Part shown: piece by piece, positions 54,165-62,694 of the stretch
Numbering within the stretch: the stretch's first letter is position 1
Layout: every line of letters begins with the position of its first letter
Assembly (NCBI RefSeq): GCF_024807945.1
Contig: NZ_JANUFD010000002.1
Span: 434,001-498,000, forward strand
Length of the DNA: 64,000 nucleotides
Direction of reading: 5' to 3'
From: Pseudomonas sp. JUb42
GTDB taxonomy: Bacteria > Pseudomonadota > Gammaproteobacteria > Pseudomonadales > Pseudomonadaceae
Notes under the pieces: generated by a model
Seen by the model: the letters and a program-made list of their open reading frames with translations, nothing else
Databases searched by the model: none
What the model was told of the DNA's origin: nothing
Translations under genes and position numbers: made by a program

Positions 54165-55052
54165 TTAGTGTCGCGATGTAGCGTAGGCCTCATAAGCTCG
54201 TCGAAGGAATGTTTTGTAGCTGACCGGCTCATGCCCGATCAGGCCCTCCAATTCCTTGGTGATTTCAGCAAACTCCCCTGTTGAGACCGCATTTGACCAC
54301 TCACTGATAAAGTCTGCAGCCGGTCTCGGCAATCCAGCCGCTTCGACTCTTTCAGCAAGCTCTTCGGCCGAAACTTCGATGAACGCCACCAACTTCCCGC
54401 TTATCCTGGAGAGCTCTGCCGCAATATCGGCAAAGGAAACGGACTCGCTCGCGCCAAGCGTATAAGTCCTGTTTTCATGCCCTGATTGGGTCAGTACCAC
54501 GGCATTGGCCTCTGCCAGATCGGAGCGTGCGACGATCACTGCCCTGCCATCACCTTTGGTCATTCGCACCCCGCGCTCCAATACATCACTGCCCAACATG
54601 AAAGGCAGCACGTCCAGATACAGCGAATTGCGCAGAATCGTGTAGGACAGACCGCTGTCGATCAAGGCTTCCTCGGTCGCTTCATCGGACTGCGTGATCA
54701 TCGAAATCTCCAACGTCGAACCTGGCTTACGCTGAATCGATGTGTAGACGATGTGTTTGACGCCTGCTGCTTTTGCGGCCTCGATGACGTTCAGGTGCTG
54801 AGTGATTCGATTAGTAAACGCCACCGTCGAGACCAGCAGTATTTTATCCACGCCCTGAAATGCGCGGATCAGTGAGTCCAGGTCAAAGTAGTCACCACGC
54901 CTGACGTCGACACCCTGTTCAGCCATGCGGGCGGCCTTGGCAGGATCGCGCACCAAGGCGACAACCTGCTCAGGATCGATGCGCTTCAACAAAGCGTCGA
55001 CAGTCAGCGATCCCAGTTCGCCGGTTGCGCCTGTAACCAGTAATTTGCTCAT
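54165..55052 (-). CDS. NmrA-like NAD(P)H-binding oxidoreductase
   Basis: This 295-aa protein begins MSKLLVTGATGELGSLTVDA, an atypical SDR with GxxGxxG, and continues VYTSIQRKPGS and YTILRNSLYLDVLP, like QorB/NmrA proteins. It lacks the classical YxxxK and may act as quinone reductase or NADP-sensing protein. It starts 44 bases after the SDR at 55097 on the same strand, so the two form an operon divergent from the TetR gene. Confidence 0.88.
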   Translation of the reverse strand: MSKLLVTGATGELGSLTVDALLKRIDPEQVVALVRDPAKAARMAEQGVDVRRGDYFDLDSLIRAFQGVDKILLVSTVAFTNRITQHLNVIEAAKAAGVKHIVYTSIQRKPGSTLEISMITQSDEATEEALIDSGLSYTILRNSLYLDVLPFMLGSDVLERGVRMTKGDGRAVIVARSDLAEANAVVLTQSGHENRTYTLGASESVSFADIAAELSRISGKLVAFIEVSAEELAERVEAAGLPRPAADFISEWSNAVSTGEFAEITKELEGLIGHEPVSYKTFLRRAYEAYATSRH

Positions 55053-55096
55053 TGCGTTTGCCTTGTGTTCTGTGGAATTTCAAAGCGATAACGCGC

Positions 55097-55846
55097 TCAG
55101 ACTTGCGTCCAGCCGCCGTCGACGGCGATGTCTGCACCATTGATGTAACTGGCGTTATCGGACGCCAAGAACACGGCAACTTTCGCGATGTCATCCGGCT
55201 CTCCGACACGTCCTGCCGGGATCAGCGAGGCGAAGTGGTCGAACATGCCCTGGACAGCATCGGCGTCTGCGCCACCCTTGAGGCCGGGAGTTTCGATAGC
55301 GCCAGGACTGATGGCGTTGACCCTGATCCTGCGGCTTTTCAGATCGACCATCCAGCCGCGGGCCAAGCTGCGGATGGATGCCTTGGTTGCGGCATAAATG
55401 CTGTTACCCGGTAACCCCTTGCTGGCGACCATCGATGACGTAAGCAAAATCGCGCCGCCATCGACCAGTAGCGGCAACGCCTTCTGTACGGTGAAGACCA
55501 GGCCCTTGACGTTGATATCGAACAGGCGGTCAACCGAGTCTTCGGATATATCGCCGACCGCGCCTTTTTCAAGGATGCCGGCATTGGCGAAAACAATATC
55601 CAGCCGACCTTTCTTGACCGCGATGGTTTCATACAGCCGATCCAGATCCGCCAGATTCGACGAGTCCGCCTGCACGGCAGTAATGTCGCCAGCAATCTCG
55701 GCAACCGCCTTGTCCAGTTCATCCTGCCGACGCCCGGTGATGAATACGCTCGCGCCTTCGGCGACGAATCGCTTGGCCGTGGCCAGGCCCAGACCTGAAC
55801 TTCCTCCCGTGATGAGCGCGACTTTTCCGAGCAGCTGATGAGTCAT
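55097..55846 (-). CDS. SDR-family oxidoreductase
   Basis: This 249-aa classical SDR has LITGGSSGLGLATAKRF, FANAGILEKG, Ser in LTSSMVASKG, YxxxK in NSIYAATKASIRSLA and INGADIAVDGGW. It is related to the SDR at 52626 (shared VFITGRRQ, VKGLVFTVQ-like blocks), suggesting duplication. GAGG precedes the ATG. It is divergent from the TetR gene and leads the operon with the NmrA-like gene. Confidence 0.92.
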   Translation of the reverse strand: MTHQLLGKVALITGGSSGLGLATAKRFVAEGASVFITGRRQDELDKAVAEIAGDITAVQADSSNLADLDRLYETIAVKKGRLDIVFANAGILEKGAVGDISEDSVDRLFDINVKGLVFTVQKALPLLVDGGAILLTSSMVASKGLPGNSIYAATKASIRSLARGWMVDLKSRRIRVNAISPGAIETPGLKGGADADAVQGMFDHFASLIPAGRVGEPDDIAKVAVFLASDNASYINGADIAVDGGWTQV

Positions 55847-55870
55847 GATCGTTGCCTCTTCTTAATGTAG

Positions 55871-55934
55871 TGATCGATAAATTATGAGCGACTGGCGTCC
55901 CGGTCAAGGTTTAAATAGAATGATCGCTAAATTA
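55871..55934. promoter_or_regulatory. Direct repeats upstream of the TetR gene
   Basis: TGATCGATAAATTA (55871-55884) and TGATCGCTAAATTA (55921-55934) share 13 of 14 bases and are 50 bases apart in the TetR/SDR divergent promoter. The second ends just before the AAGGAG of the TetR gene. Likely regulator sites. Confidence 0.6.
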
Positions 55935-55948
55935 AAGGAGCTGCGAAA

Positions 55949-56539
55949 TTGCCACGGCCTAGAAAATTCGACGAGGGTGTGGCCCTCGACCAAGCCATGG
56001 TGGTGTTCTGGACGCTCGGGTACGACGGTGCATCCATGGCTGAACTGACCAAGGCCATGGGCATGAACGCGCCCAGCGTCTATTTCGCTTTTGGCAGTAA
56101 ACGCGGGCTGTTTGATGCGGTACTGGAGCGCTATGACGAGCGGCGCAGCCATCACAAGGACTCGCTACTGACTGCCGCTACCGCCCGTGAGGCGGCTGAG
56201 CGAATGCTGTTCGGCGCGATTGAATGGCTGACCGATCCCGATGAACCGCCGGGGTGTCTGCTCGTGCAATCAGGGCTTGCGAGCGGTATTGCCAGTCAGG
56301 ACGTCTGCGACGAATTGGTCAGGCGTCGCAGTCGGGTATCGGCGTTGCTGACGGCGTTGTTCGAGAAAGGACAGAGCAACGGTAATCTGGTCGATACCGC
56401 AGACGCAGCACAGCTCGCCGACTACGTGCAGCTGGTATTCAGTGGGTTATGTGTACAAGCTGCCGCGGGCACTTCACGAACCGGGCTGCAGAGCAGCGCG
56501 CATTTGGCCTTGGCGGGGCTTAGCGAACTGTGGGGCTAA
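55949..56539 (+). CDS. TetR-family regulator
   Basis: This 196-aa protein has an N-terminal HTH (LDQAMVVFWTLGYDGASMAE, MNAPSVYFAFGSKRGLFDAV) and a TetR_C domain (PPGCLLVQSGLASGIA, ADYVQLVFSGLCVQAAAG). TTG start with a strong AAGGAG eight bases upstream; no ATG fits. It is divergent from the SDR/NmrA operon, its probable target. A decayed paralogue lies at 60497. Confidence 0.9.
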   Translation: MPRPRKFDEGVALDQAMVVFWTLGYDGASMAELTKAMGMNAPSVYFAFGSKRGLFDAVLERYDERRSHHKDSLLTAATAREAAERMLFGAIEWLTDPDEPPGCLLVQSGLASGIASQDVCDELVRRRSRVSALLTALFEKGQSNGNLVDTADAAQLADYVQLVFSGLCVQAAAGTSRTGLQSSAHLALAGLSELWG

Positions 56540-57129
56540 ACACGGCAGGTGCACGATTACGCGCCCCTTGCACGCAAGTTATTGGATTGGCAACCTGGCG
56601 GCTCGTCCCTTGAGCAAACGGTAGAACGAGCACTCTGATACTTGTACCAACCTCTCGTCACTTGAAAGAACGCTCCCTATTATAAGACTTAGGGATAATA
56701 AGGTGGCGACCACGCATCAGTTGGTAAACCGGGACATGGGAACCGGCAGGACTGGGCCTCTAATACGCAGCCGCCATAAAACAAACGCAATAGTGACCGC
56801 AGATGAGATACGGCCACTATTGCGCCGATGTTAAACGGGTTACCAAGCCCGACTACCGAATAGGCGGCAGCACGAAGAGAATAGCGCCATGTTCTTATGA
56901 GGGCAACTACCAATCAATTTGTCGGCTTGATCTTGGGTAAAAATATGGAGCTGATATTAATAATGCGATGCTCGATATCACCCCCATAAATAATTGAATG
57001 AAAATACTGCTTTTTGAACTATCCGCGCTGAAATCCCTCGTGCTATAAGTTCAACCTCACCAAAAATGAACCTCCGCATCTAGACGGATGGACAGTTATA
57101 TTTCCCGAGACTAAAGGAGCGTCAACAGC
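56540..57129. other. Intergenic region between TetR and the OprD porin
   Basis: These 590 bases have no supported gene. A 74-codon minus-strand frame (56689-56913) with a hydrophobic stretch lacks a ribosome site. The last 150 bases are A+T-rich and should hold the porin promoter (CTATAAG near 57042). No operator symmetry was identified. Confidence 0.45.
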
Positions 57130-58452
57130 ATGAGAGTATTAACGTGGAGCGCCATCGCCGTGGCCGTTACGGCGGCAAGCACCCAACTGGCAACAGCCGC
57201 TGCCTTCGTCAGCGACCAGTCTGAAGCCAGCGGTTTTGTTGAAGGTAGCAAGCTGGACTTGAAAGCACGGAACTACTATTACAATCGCGACAAGAAAAAC
57301 GGCAGTGTCGACGACAAAGATTGGACCCAGGGTTTCTGGGGCGTTTTCAGTTCCGGTTATACCCAGGGCTTGATCGGCGTTGGCTTTGATGCCTTTGGTT
57401 ACGTCGGTTTTAAACTTGACGGCTCCGATAAGTACTCCGGGTCAGGCAACCTGGTGACCAGCAGCAATGGCAAGAACGAAGACAGTTTTGGCAAAGCTGG
57501 CGGCGCGGTCAAATTCCGGGTATCGAAAACCGAGCTGAAAATCGGCGACATGCAGCCGCAGAATCCGGTATTTGCTGTTGGCGGCTCTCGCCTGTTGCCG
57601 CAGACCGCAAGCGGTGTCAGCCTGCAGAGCAGCGAGATCAAAGGTCTTGATGTCGAGGCGGGCCGTTTTACTTCGGGCACCAGCCAGGATGAAACCAACC
57701 GGGATGGCGATATCTGGGCACTTTATGCTGGCGTAACGGCAAAATCGGCGACCTATGGCGGCGGCAAATATGCCGTGACTGACAATCTGGGCGTCGGTTT
57801 CTACTACAACAAACTCGAAGACGTCTGGAACCAGTACTACGGTAACGTGAATTATGCCTTGCCGCTGACCGACAATCAGGCCTTGGCGTTTGACTTCAAT
57901 ATCTACCGCACCACCGACACCGGCAGTAAAAAAGCCGGCGATATCAGCAACACTGCTTACTCGTTGTCCGCCGCGTACTCATTCCTGGCCGCGCATACGC
58001 TGACCCTGGCATTCCAAAAAGTTAATGGCGACACGCCATTCGACTACATTGGTATCGGCGACAATAACCGAGGTGGTGACTCCATCTTTCTGGCGAACTC
58101 TATCCAGTACTCCGACTTCAACGCCCCCGGCGAAAGATCCTGGCAAGCTCGCTATGACCTGAACATGGCACCCTATGGTGTACCGGGCCTGAGTTTCATG
58201 ACTCGTTATATCAGCGGTACCAACATTGATGGTACACACACGCCGTCCAATAGTACTTACACCGGCCTTTATGGGGCAGACGGCAGCCACCACGAGACGA
58301 ACATCGAAGCCAAGTACGTGGTCCAGACCGGTCCGGCCAAAGACCTGTCGTTCCGTATCCGTCAGGCATTCCACCGTGCCAACACTGACGAGAACGAGGG
58401 CGACGTTAATGAATTTCGCCTGATTGTCGACTACCCGATTTCCATTCTGTAA
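57130..58452 (+). CDS. OprD-family outer-membrane porin
   Basis: This 440-aa protein has a signal peptide (MRVLTWSAIAVAVTAASTQLATAAA) and an OprD/OpdK-type barrel: FVSDQSEASGFVEGSKLDLK, RNYYYNRD, SRLLPQTASGV, and the last strand EFRLIVDYPISIL. OprD porins import specific small carboxylates or amino acids; the substrate is not deducible. AAAGGAG precedes the ATG. It is monocistronic with a strong terminator. Confidence 0.95.
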   Translation: MRVLTWSAIAVAVTAASTQLATAAAFVSDQSEASGFVEGSKLDLKARNYYYNRDKKNGSVDDKDWTQGFWGVFSSGYTQGLIGVGFDAFGYVGFKLDGSDKYSGSGNLVTSSNGKNEDSFGKAGGAVKFRVSKTELKIGDMQPQNPVFAVGGSRLLPQTASGVSLQSSEIKGLDVEAGRFTSGTSQDETNRDGDIWALYAGVTAKSATYGGGKYAVTDNLGVGFYYNKLEDVWNQYYGNVNYALPLTDNQALAFDFNIYRTTDTGSKKAGDISNTAYSLSAAYSFLAAHTLTLAFQKVNGDTPFDYIGIGDNNRGGDSIFLANSIQYSDFNAPGERSWQARYDLNMAPYGVPGLSFMTRYISGTNIDGTHTPSNSTYTGLYGADGSHHETNIEAKYVVQTGPAKDLSFRIRQAFHRANTDENEGDVNEFRLIVDYPISIL

Positions 58453-58470
58453 AGAAAGTAGCGCGGTACA

Positions 58471-58505
58471 AATCTGGAGTCTGATCGAGACTCCAGATTT
58501 TTTCC
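58471..58505 (+). terminator. Terminator of the OprD porin gene
   Basis: AATCTGGAGTCT-GATCG-AGACTCCAGATT is a 12-pair stem followed by TTTTTT, 19 bases after the stop. Confidence 0.93.
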
Positions 58506-58854
58506 ATTTCCATCACCTCATCATTAGCCTTGTCTATCCAGACGAATGTAACGAGAGCATAGCCTCGCAGGCGTTTGGTTCTTGCTAATCAGCGACATCG
58601 AATGCGGCCGGGTAATTTTTGATACGCTACAAAGCTTCATCCATTCGCTACTCCGGTGCAGCGCGGGTGAAACCGCAGTTGCGGTTATTGACTACCTGGA
58701 AGAGATTCCTTCATCGCACGCCGCGATCTACCGTTACGCATCTTTCAAGGGGGCCCTCACTAAAACACTAACGAGCCCCGCCTGATTAACGATCACCGGT
58801 TTTCCATTTTTACTCCTCGCCACAAAAAAGATGATGCAAACAGATCATCTTTCT
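58506..58854. other. Intergenic region
   Basis: About 350 bases between the porin terminator and the minus-strand small gene. A 67-codon plus-strand frame at 58582 has no ribosome site or recognisable features. Nothing else was seen. Confidence 0.4.
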
Positions 58855-59112
58855 CTAGCTAACTTTCACGAAACTTAATACGCGCATTCTGGCGTATGCT
58901 TCTTGCTGCCGTTCAACCTGTTTGGCCGACGCCTGCTGCTCTTGAGTAGGAACCGAAAGTAAAGGCGCAGATTTTTCTGGCGATAGTACCGGAATGCCGT
59001 TTCGCAGTAATGGCTGAGAGCTGCTTATGCTCCCTGGTTTTACATTGAGTATGTCCTTTTCGTTTATCGGGCGAGAATAGATCAGGGTGCTGGCCGAACT
59101 GATACTGGTCAT
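58855..59112 (-). CDS. Small unknown protein
   Basis: This 85-aa protein starts MTSISSASTLIYSRPINEKD and is Ser/Pro-rich in the first 55 residues, then has a Gln-rich helical tail (PTQEQQASAKQVERQQEAYA). GAGAACC precedes the ATG. It lies 47 bases after another small gene on the same strand, possibly an operon. There is no signal, membrane helix or known motif. Confidence 0.5.
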   Translation of the reverse strand: MTSISSASTLIYSRPINEKDILNVKPGSISSSQPLLRNGIPVLSPEKSAPLLSVPTQEQQASAKQVERQQEAYARMRVLSFVKVS

Positions 59113-59159
59113 ATAGGTTCTCTGGGTAATTAGGGCTGTGGTACTGACACGCCTTCCAA

Positions 59160-59456
59160 TCAGGCTTCGATAGGAAATGTCGGCGGCTTGAGATTGGACA
59201 CATCTGTTTCTGTAGGGGTACTTGTCGCCGCGAATATATCTGCCCACTTATGCACCATATTTAAGCGTGCAACAGCGGATCCAGGATCGCGAATCTGATC
59301 GACAGCCCTTTTTTGCTCCAGCATCCGGGTGACGGTCGCACCCGTCACGCGGGCGGCTGGTGTTTGCGATATCAACATATTGACCTCGATTTCGTTAGAC
59401 GATAAAAAGCTGCGCGTGAAAATTTCAGGCAGTTTAACAACGGGTACATAAGTCAT
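59160..59456 (-). CDS. Small unknown protein
   Basis: This 98-aa protein starts MTYVPVVKLPEIFTRSFLSS and contains a helical stretch (VTRMLEQKRAVDQIRD, NMVHKWADIFAATS). The Shine-Dalgarno is weak. It is upstream of the 85-aa gene in the same direction. Neither has a recognised family. Confidence 0.45.
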   Translation of the reverse strand: MTYVPVVKLPEIFTRSFLSSNEIEVNMLISQTPAARVTGATVTRMLEQKRAVDQIRDPGSAVARLNMVHKWADIFAATSTPTETDVSNLKPPTFPIEA

Positions 59457-59752
59457 GTATGACCATCAAATGAGTTCTAGTTGAACACATTGAAATGAAG
59501 CACTTAGCATGCCAACCACAATACCAAATAAAAGACTCTATATAGCGGATTTACATAGTGTTCGTCAGCACGCAGTGCGTCATCTACGGCAAGTTTTGAC
59601 CGGAAGCGGCAACCGTTTTCCGCAATATTGGCTTTTGAGTTCTGGGTAAGATTGCCCCACCCTCCCAGCTCCAAATCTCGGAAACGCTTTTATACTTAAC
59701 ATACAAAGCTGAGGGCAAATCAGTATGCAGTTACACATCCATAATCAAAAAA

Positions 59753-60187
59753 TCATATTCCAGGCACCACGGCCAGTAATGAAGCACGGATGGCTATCGC
59801 TCTATCCACCCCGATCTGCTCCTCAAGCTCCTCTTGAGCCGAATCCCAATACGGCTGCGCATGCTCGATCTTTGCCTGGCCTTCAGCAGAAAGGGATAAG
59901 CGTAAAGCCGAGCGTGGCCCTTCAACGCGGCTGTGTATAAAGCCTGCCGATTGCAGCGGCTTGAGTGCCCTGACTAATGTGGTTCGCTCCATCACCATGA
60001 TCTCGGTGAGGTCCGAGATCGAGATATCCGAATGCTCGGCCAGCATCGCAAGCAGCGAAAATTGCGACACCGAGAGGCCCGCGGCAGCAAGGTGTCTGTC
60101 GTAAAAGCGAGTGAGGTATCTCGCATTGCGCCTGGCGGCGAGGCAATGGCAAAGATCAGGTCCAGTAATTTTCTTCATGAGAGCCAT
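59753..60187 (-). CDS. MarR-family regulator
   Basis: This 144-aa winged-helix protein has GPDLCHCLAARRNARYLTRF, FSLLAMLAEHSDISISDLTE, MVMERTTLVRALKPLQSAGF and the wing RVEGPRSALRLSLS. ATG 60178 (MKKITGP) is a possible start three codons in. A near-palindrome TGTGTATAAGCACA (60192-60205) abuts the start, so autoregulation is likely. A truncated paralogue is at 62388-62522, and a matching operator lies upstream of the 62317-60686 operon. Confidence 0.9.
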   Translation of the reverse strand: MALMKKITGPDLCHCLAARRNARYLTRFYDRHLAAAGLSVSQFSLLAMLAEHSDISISDLTEIMVMERTTLVRALKPLQSAGFIHSRVEGPRSALRLSLSAEGQAKIEHAQPYWDSAQEELEEQIGVDRAIAIRASLLAVVPGI

Positions 60188-60191
60188 ATTA

Positions 60192-60205
60192 TGTGTATAA
60201 GCACA
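60192..60205. promoter_or_regulatory. MarR-type operator at the marR gene
   Basis: TGTGTATAAGCACA is an imperfect palindrome (TGTG...CACA) immediately upstream of the MarR start. It has counterparts at 62343-62356 and 62536-62549. Confidence 0.65.
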
Positions 60206-60496
60206 TCAGTCAATCTTTAACTCTGCTCTTCGCTGTTCAGTTGAAACGCTAGAGCTGCGGCAAGCTCCGCCATGGGTCGATAGTTGCCTTAGTGGGAGCC
60301 ATAACGTGACCAGAAGCTGACTCTCGAAGGTTTGTAGGACACCCTGGCCCGCACAATCTAATCGGTCATGAGAGTTCCGCCATAATTTGATTGAGCTCTG
60401 TCGGCAAATAACATGCCGATGCCTACCGGGCTTTTTCAGTGAAGGCGATCAACCCAGGCAAGCCGCTAACTCTAGCCAACTTGGTATAGCCGTTTC
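60206..60496. other. Intergenic region
   Basis: About 290 bases between the MarR promoter and a TetR remnant. No gene, repeat or clear terminator was recognised; given the neighbouring fragments it may be decayed coding DNA. Confidence 0.35.
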
Positions 60497-60685
60497 TTAA
60501 GCTCGCCTCGCTCCGCTCCAGAGCTCAGTCAGACCTGCAAGCGCCAGTCTTGGGCTGCTCTGGAGGTCTGCTCGCGAACTTCCAGCGGCAACCTCGACGC
60601 ACAAGCCGCTGAATACCATCTGGCAATAACCCGCCAGCTCCTCAGCATCCGCCGTGCCAACCAGACGGAAAGCGTGACGCGCAAA
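60497..60685 (-). pseudogene. TetR-family regulator, C-terminal remnant
   Basis: Minus-strand translation reads LVGTADAEELAGYCQMVFSG, then LCVEVAAGSSRADLQSSPRL and ALAGLTELW before a stop. It matches the C terminus of the TetR at 55949 (TADAAQLADYVQLVFSGLCV...LALAGLSELWG). The HTH half is missing, and the fragment begins where the ABM gene ends. Confidence 0.8.
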
Positions 60686-60991
60686 TCACATAATATGGGC
60701 CGGCGTCAGTTGCTGTATGTCAGGTGGGGAGACGAGCTTGTCCGTCAGCAGTTCAAAAAATGCTTTGGTATAAGGCTTTTCCAAGTGCTCGGCGTGGGCT
60801 GCTTTCGAAGCGAAATACTCGAAGAAGCACAGATGCTCAGGATCCTGCGTATGGGCCGTTTGGTAAAACGCGACGCAACCCGGTTCTTTCAAAGTATGCG
60901 CCAGCGTGACCGCCGCAGCCCTCAGAACCTGCGCCAAAAACTCTGGTTTTACTCGGGCGTTTACCAGAAGAATGTAAGGTGCGTCGCTCAT
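60686..60991 (-). CDS. Antibiotic biosynthesis monooxygenase-domain protein
   Basis: This 101-aa ABM-fold protein starts MSDAPYILLVNARVKPEFLA. It has EPGCVAFYQTAHTQDPEHLC and FFEYFASKAAHAEHLEKPYT, the dimeric ferredoxin-like YgiN/ABM pattern; such proteins act on quinones or aromatic polyketides. An ATG two codons upstream (60997) is possible. It starts 11 bases after the SDR stop, so it is the last gene of an operon; its end runs into a TetR remnant. Confidence 0.85.
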   Translation of the reverse strand: MSDAPYILLVNARVKPEFLAQVLRAAAVTLAHTLKEPGCVAFYQTAHTQDPEHLCFFEYFASKAAHAEHLEKPYTKAFFELLTDKLVSPPDIQQLTPAHIM

Positions 60992-61002
60992 GGTCATTAT
61001 CC

Positions 61003-61716
61003 TCAGGCAAACTGTGGCGGGTTGAAATAGAACGCTTCGGTTTGCGACAGAGTGGTCTTGATGAACTGGGTGCCTTCATCAACCAGGACTTCCAGCGCCC
61101 CTTCTTCCAGACCTTCATACGCCGCACGAGCAACCTCATGGGCCTCGATTTTCGGCACATCGAAGCCCTGAGTAAGATCGGTATCAACAAACCCCACGTG
61201 TACCGCAAGTACATGGGTCTGTTGAGCCCTGAGCTCTAGGCGCAAGGCATTGGTCACACTCCACGCAGCGGCCTTGGACGCTGCATACGCCGCAATCGTC
61301 GGCAAACTGAACCAGGTAACATCAGACAGCACATTGATCACGGCCCCCCCGCCATTGGCGGCCAGAATCGGCGCAAACGCCTGGCCAGTTCGCACGATGC
61401 CGAAGGTGTTGGTATCCATCAGGTGGCGAGACAATTCGATCATGTTCGACGCCAGTACGCCGTCCTGAACAATACCGATGCCAGCATTGTTAATCAGCAC
61501 GTTCGTGTCCTGGCACAGCTTTGCAGCAGCAGCGACCGATGCCTCATCGGTGACATCGATTTGCACGGGGATGATCCCCGAAGCGTTGAAACCTTCAACA
61601 TTGCGAACCCCTGCATAGACTTTGGAAGCGCCCTTTGCCAAAGCCAACTTCGCAAAAGCCAACCCGATGCCGCGATTGGCACCCGTTACAAAAACCACAG
61701 ATCCTGCGATGTTCAT
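61003..61716 (-). CDS. SDR-family oxidoreductase
   Basis: This 237-aa classical SDR has FVTGANRGIGLAFAKLAL, INNAGIGIVQDG, Ser in VLSDVTWFS and YxxxK in AAYAASKAAAWSVTNAL. It lacks the usual C-terminal VDGG and instead ends in ALEVLVDEGTQFIKTTL. The start at 61716 has AAAGGAG. It is the middle gene of the NTF2-like/SDR/ABM operon, presumably under the MarR regulator. Confidence 0.92.
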   Translation of the reverse strand: MNIAGSVVFVTGANRGIGLAFAKLALAKGASKVYAGVRNVEGFNASGIIPVQIDVTDEASVAAAAKLCQDTNVLINNAGIGIVQDGVLASNMIELSRHLMDTNTFGIVRTGQAFAPILAANGGGAVINVLSDVTWFSLPTIAAYAASKAAAWSVTNALRLELRAQQTHVLAVHVGFVDTDLTQGFDVPKIEAHEVARAAYEGLEEGALEVLVDEGTQFIKTTLSQTEAFYFNPPQFA

Positions 61717-61768
61717 TGAATACTCCTTTTCTGGGAAAGATCGGGGCATTTACCCCGGGGTAGATGGG

Positions 61769-62317
61769 TTAAATGCTCGGGACCTTAGGGAGGTATGGTG
61801 CAACTTCGATCGCAGACTTAACGGGTGGATCCAGACGGGAATTTGTGGTTGAGCCGCCGATATAGCGCTCGGTGATCTTCCAGCCGGTGTCAGTGCGCCG
61901 CAGACGATCAACCATCGGTGAGTAAAGCCAGATCCCTGGCAGATCGTCCGGGCTGTTCATGACCTCACCGGCCTGGAGGGCAGCAGCGGATTCGGGCGAT
62001 GCGTAGCGCACGAGCAAGTTTTGGTAACGCACCACTACACCATCCTCGTCCTGATCAACGATGTGATTGGTGGCGTGGCGGCTCACGCCTGGAATCAGGT
62101 ACGGATAGTCGTGAGCAAAGAAATGTCGCATTTCCTCATGTCCGCTGATCGTGCCGTGAAAGTGATAAGCCACTGCATCGGGCAGAAACGCATCGAGCAT
62201 CGATTCCACATCCCAGGTTTCGAACCACCAGTTCACTCGGTTCACAAAATCGATGGCGCTGACTCGATCCGCCGGGTCAACACCTGCACCGCTCCCCGCT
62301 CTTGGAAAAGCATTCAT
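61769..62317 (-). CDS. SnoaL/NTF2-like protein
   Basis: This 182-aa protein of the NTF2-like fold has FVNRVNWWFETWDVESMLDA, YHFHGTISGHEEMRHFF and TGWKITERYIGG, typical of SnoaL-type small enzymes (isomerase, hydratase or hydroxylase roles). The start at 62317 has GGAGG. A perfect palindrome 26 bases upstream is the presumed MarR site. It is the first gene of the three-gene operon. Confidence 0.85.
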   Translation of the reverse strand: MNAFPRAGSGAGVDPADRVSAIDFVNRVNWWFETWDVESMLDAFLPDAVAYHFHGTISGHEEMRHFFAHDYPYLIPGVSRHATNHIVDQDEDGVVVRYQNLLVRYASPESAAALQAGEVMNSPDDLPGIWLYSPMVDRLRRTDTGWKITERYIGGSTTNSRLDPPVKSAIEVAPYLPKVPSI

Positions 62318-62342
62318 TTTCAACCTCCAGTGCGACTACTAG

Positions 62343-62356
62343 TGTGTAATTACACA
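62343..62356. promoter_or_regulatory. MarR-type operator upstream of the NTF2-like/SDR/ABM operon
   Basis: TGTGTAATTACACA is a perfect 14-base palindrome sharing TGTG...CACA and the spacing with the sites at 60192 and 62536, so the MarR at 59753 probably controls this operon. Confidence 0.72.
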
Positions 62357-62387
62357 TATAAATAAAATCAGATTCCGGGTATGACTG

Positions 62388-62522
62388 TCAGCAACGTGGC
62401 CCCATAGACGCTACTGACAAATTCACCGCAGCCAAATATCGATCGTAAAGACGAGTGAGGCATCTCGCAGTGCGCCGCTCTGCGAGGCAATGGCTAAGAT
62501 CGGGTCCGGTGAACATATTCAT
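62388..62522 (-). pseudogene. Truncated MarR paralogue (N-terminal fragment)
   Basis: Minus-strand ATG at 62522 gives MNMFTGPDLSHCLAERRTAR, then CLTRLYDRYLAAVNLSVAS and a stop after 44 codons. It matches the first 40 residues of the MarR at 59753 (KITGPDLCHCLAARRNAR...), and the upstream DNA also matches. The HTH and wing are gone. Confidence 0.82.
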
Positions 62523-62535
62523 GACAACCATCATA

Positions 62536-62549
62536 TGTGTATATGCACA
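62536..62549. promoter_or_regulatory. MarR-type operator upstream of the truncated MarR copy
   Basis: TGTGTATATGCACA is a near-perfect palindrome at the same place relative to the fragment as the 60192 site is to the intact MarR gene. Confidence 0.6.
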
Positions 62550-62694
62550 CCAGTCAATCGCTCATTTGTTTTTTGTTCCAGAACGCAAGCAAGGATGATG
62601 CGCATGGCATGTGATAGCAGGGTCCGCTAGGGGTCGAAAACAACCGCCTTCGATCGTTGATGGTCCCGTACTGAGTGCCGTTCAGGACACTGCC

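Noticed and set aside
56689..56913. 74-codon minus-strand frame with a hydrophobic stretch
   Set aside because: No acceptable start codon with a ribosome site and no recognised family; kept only as an intergenic note.
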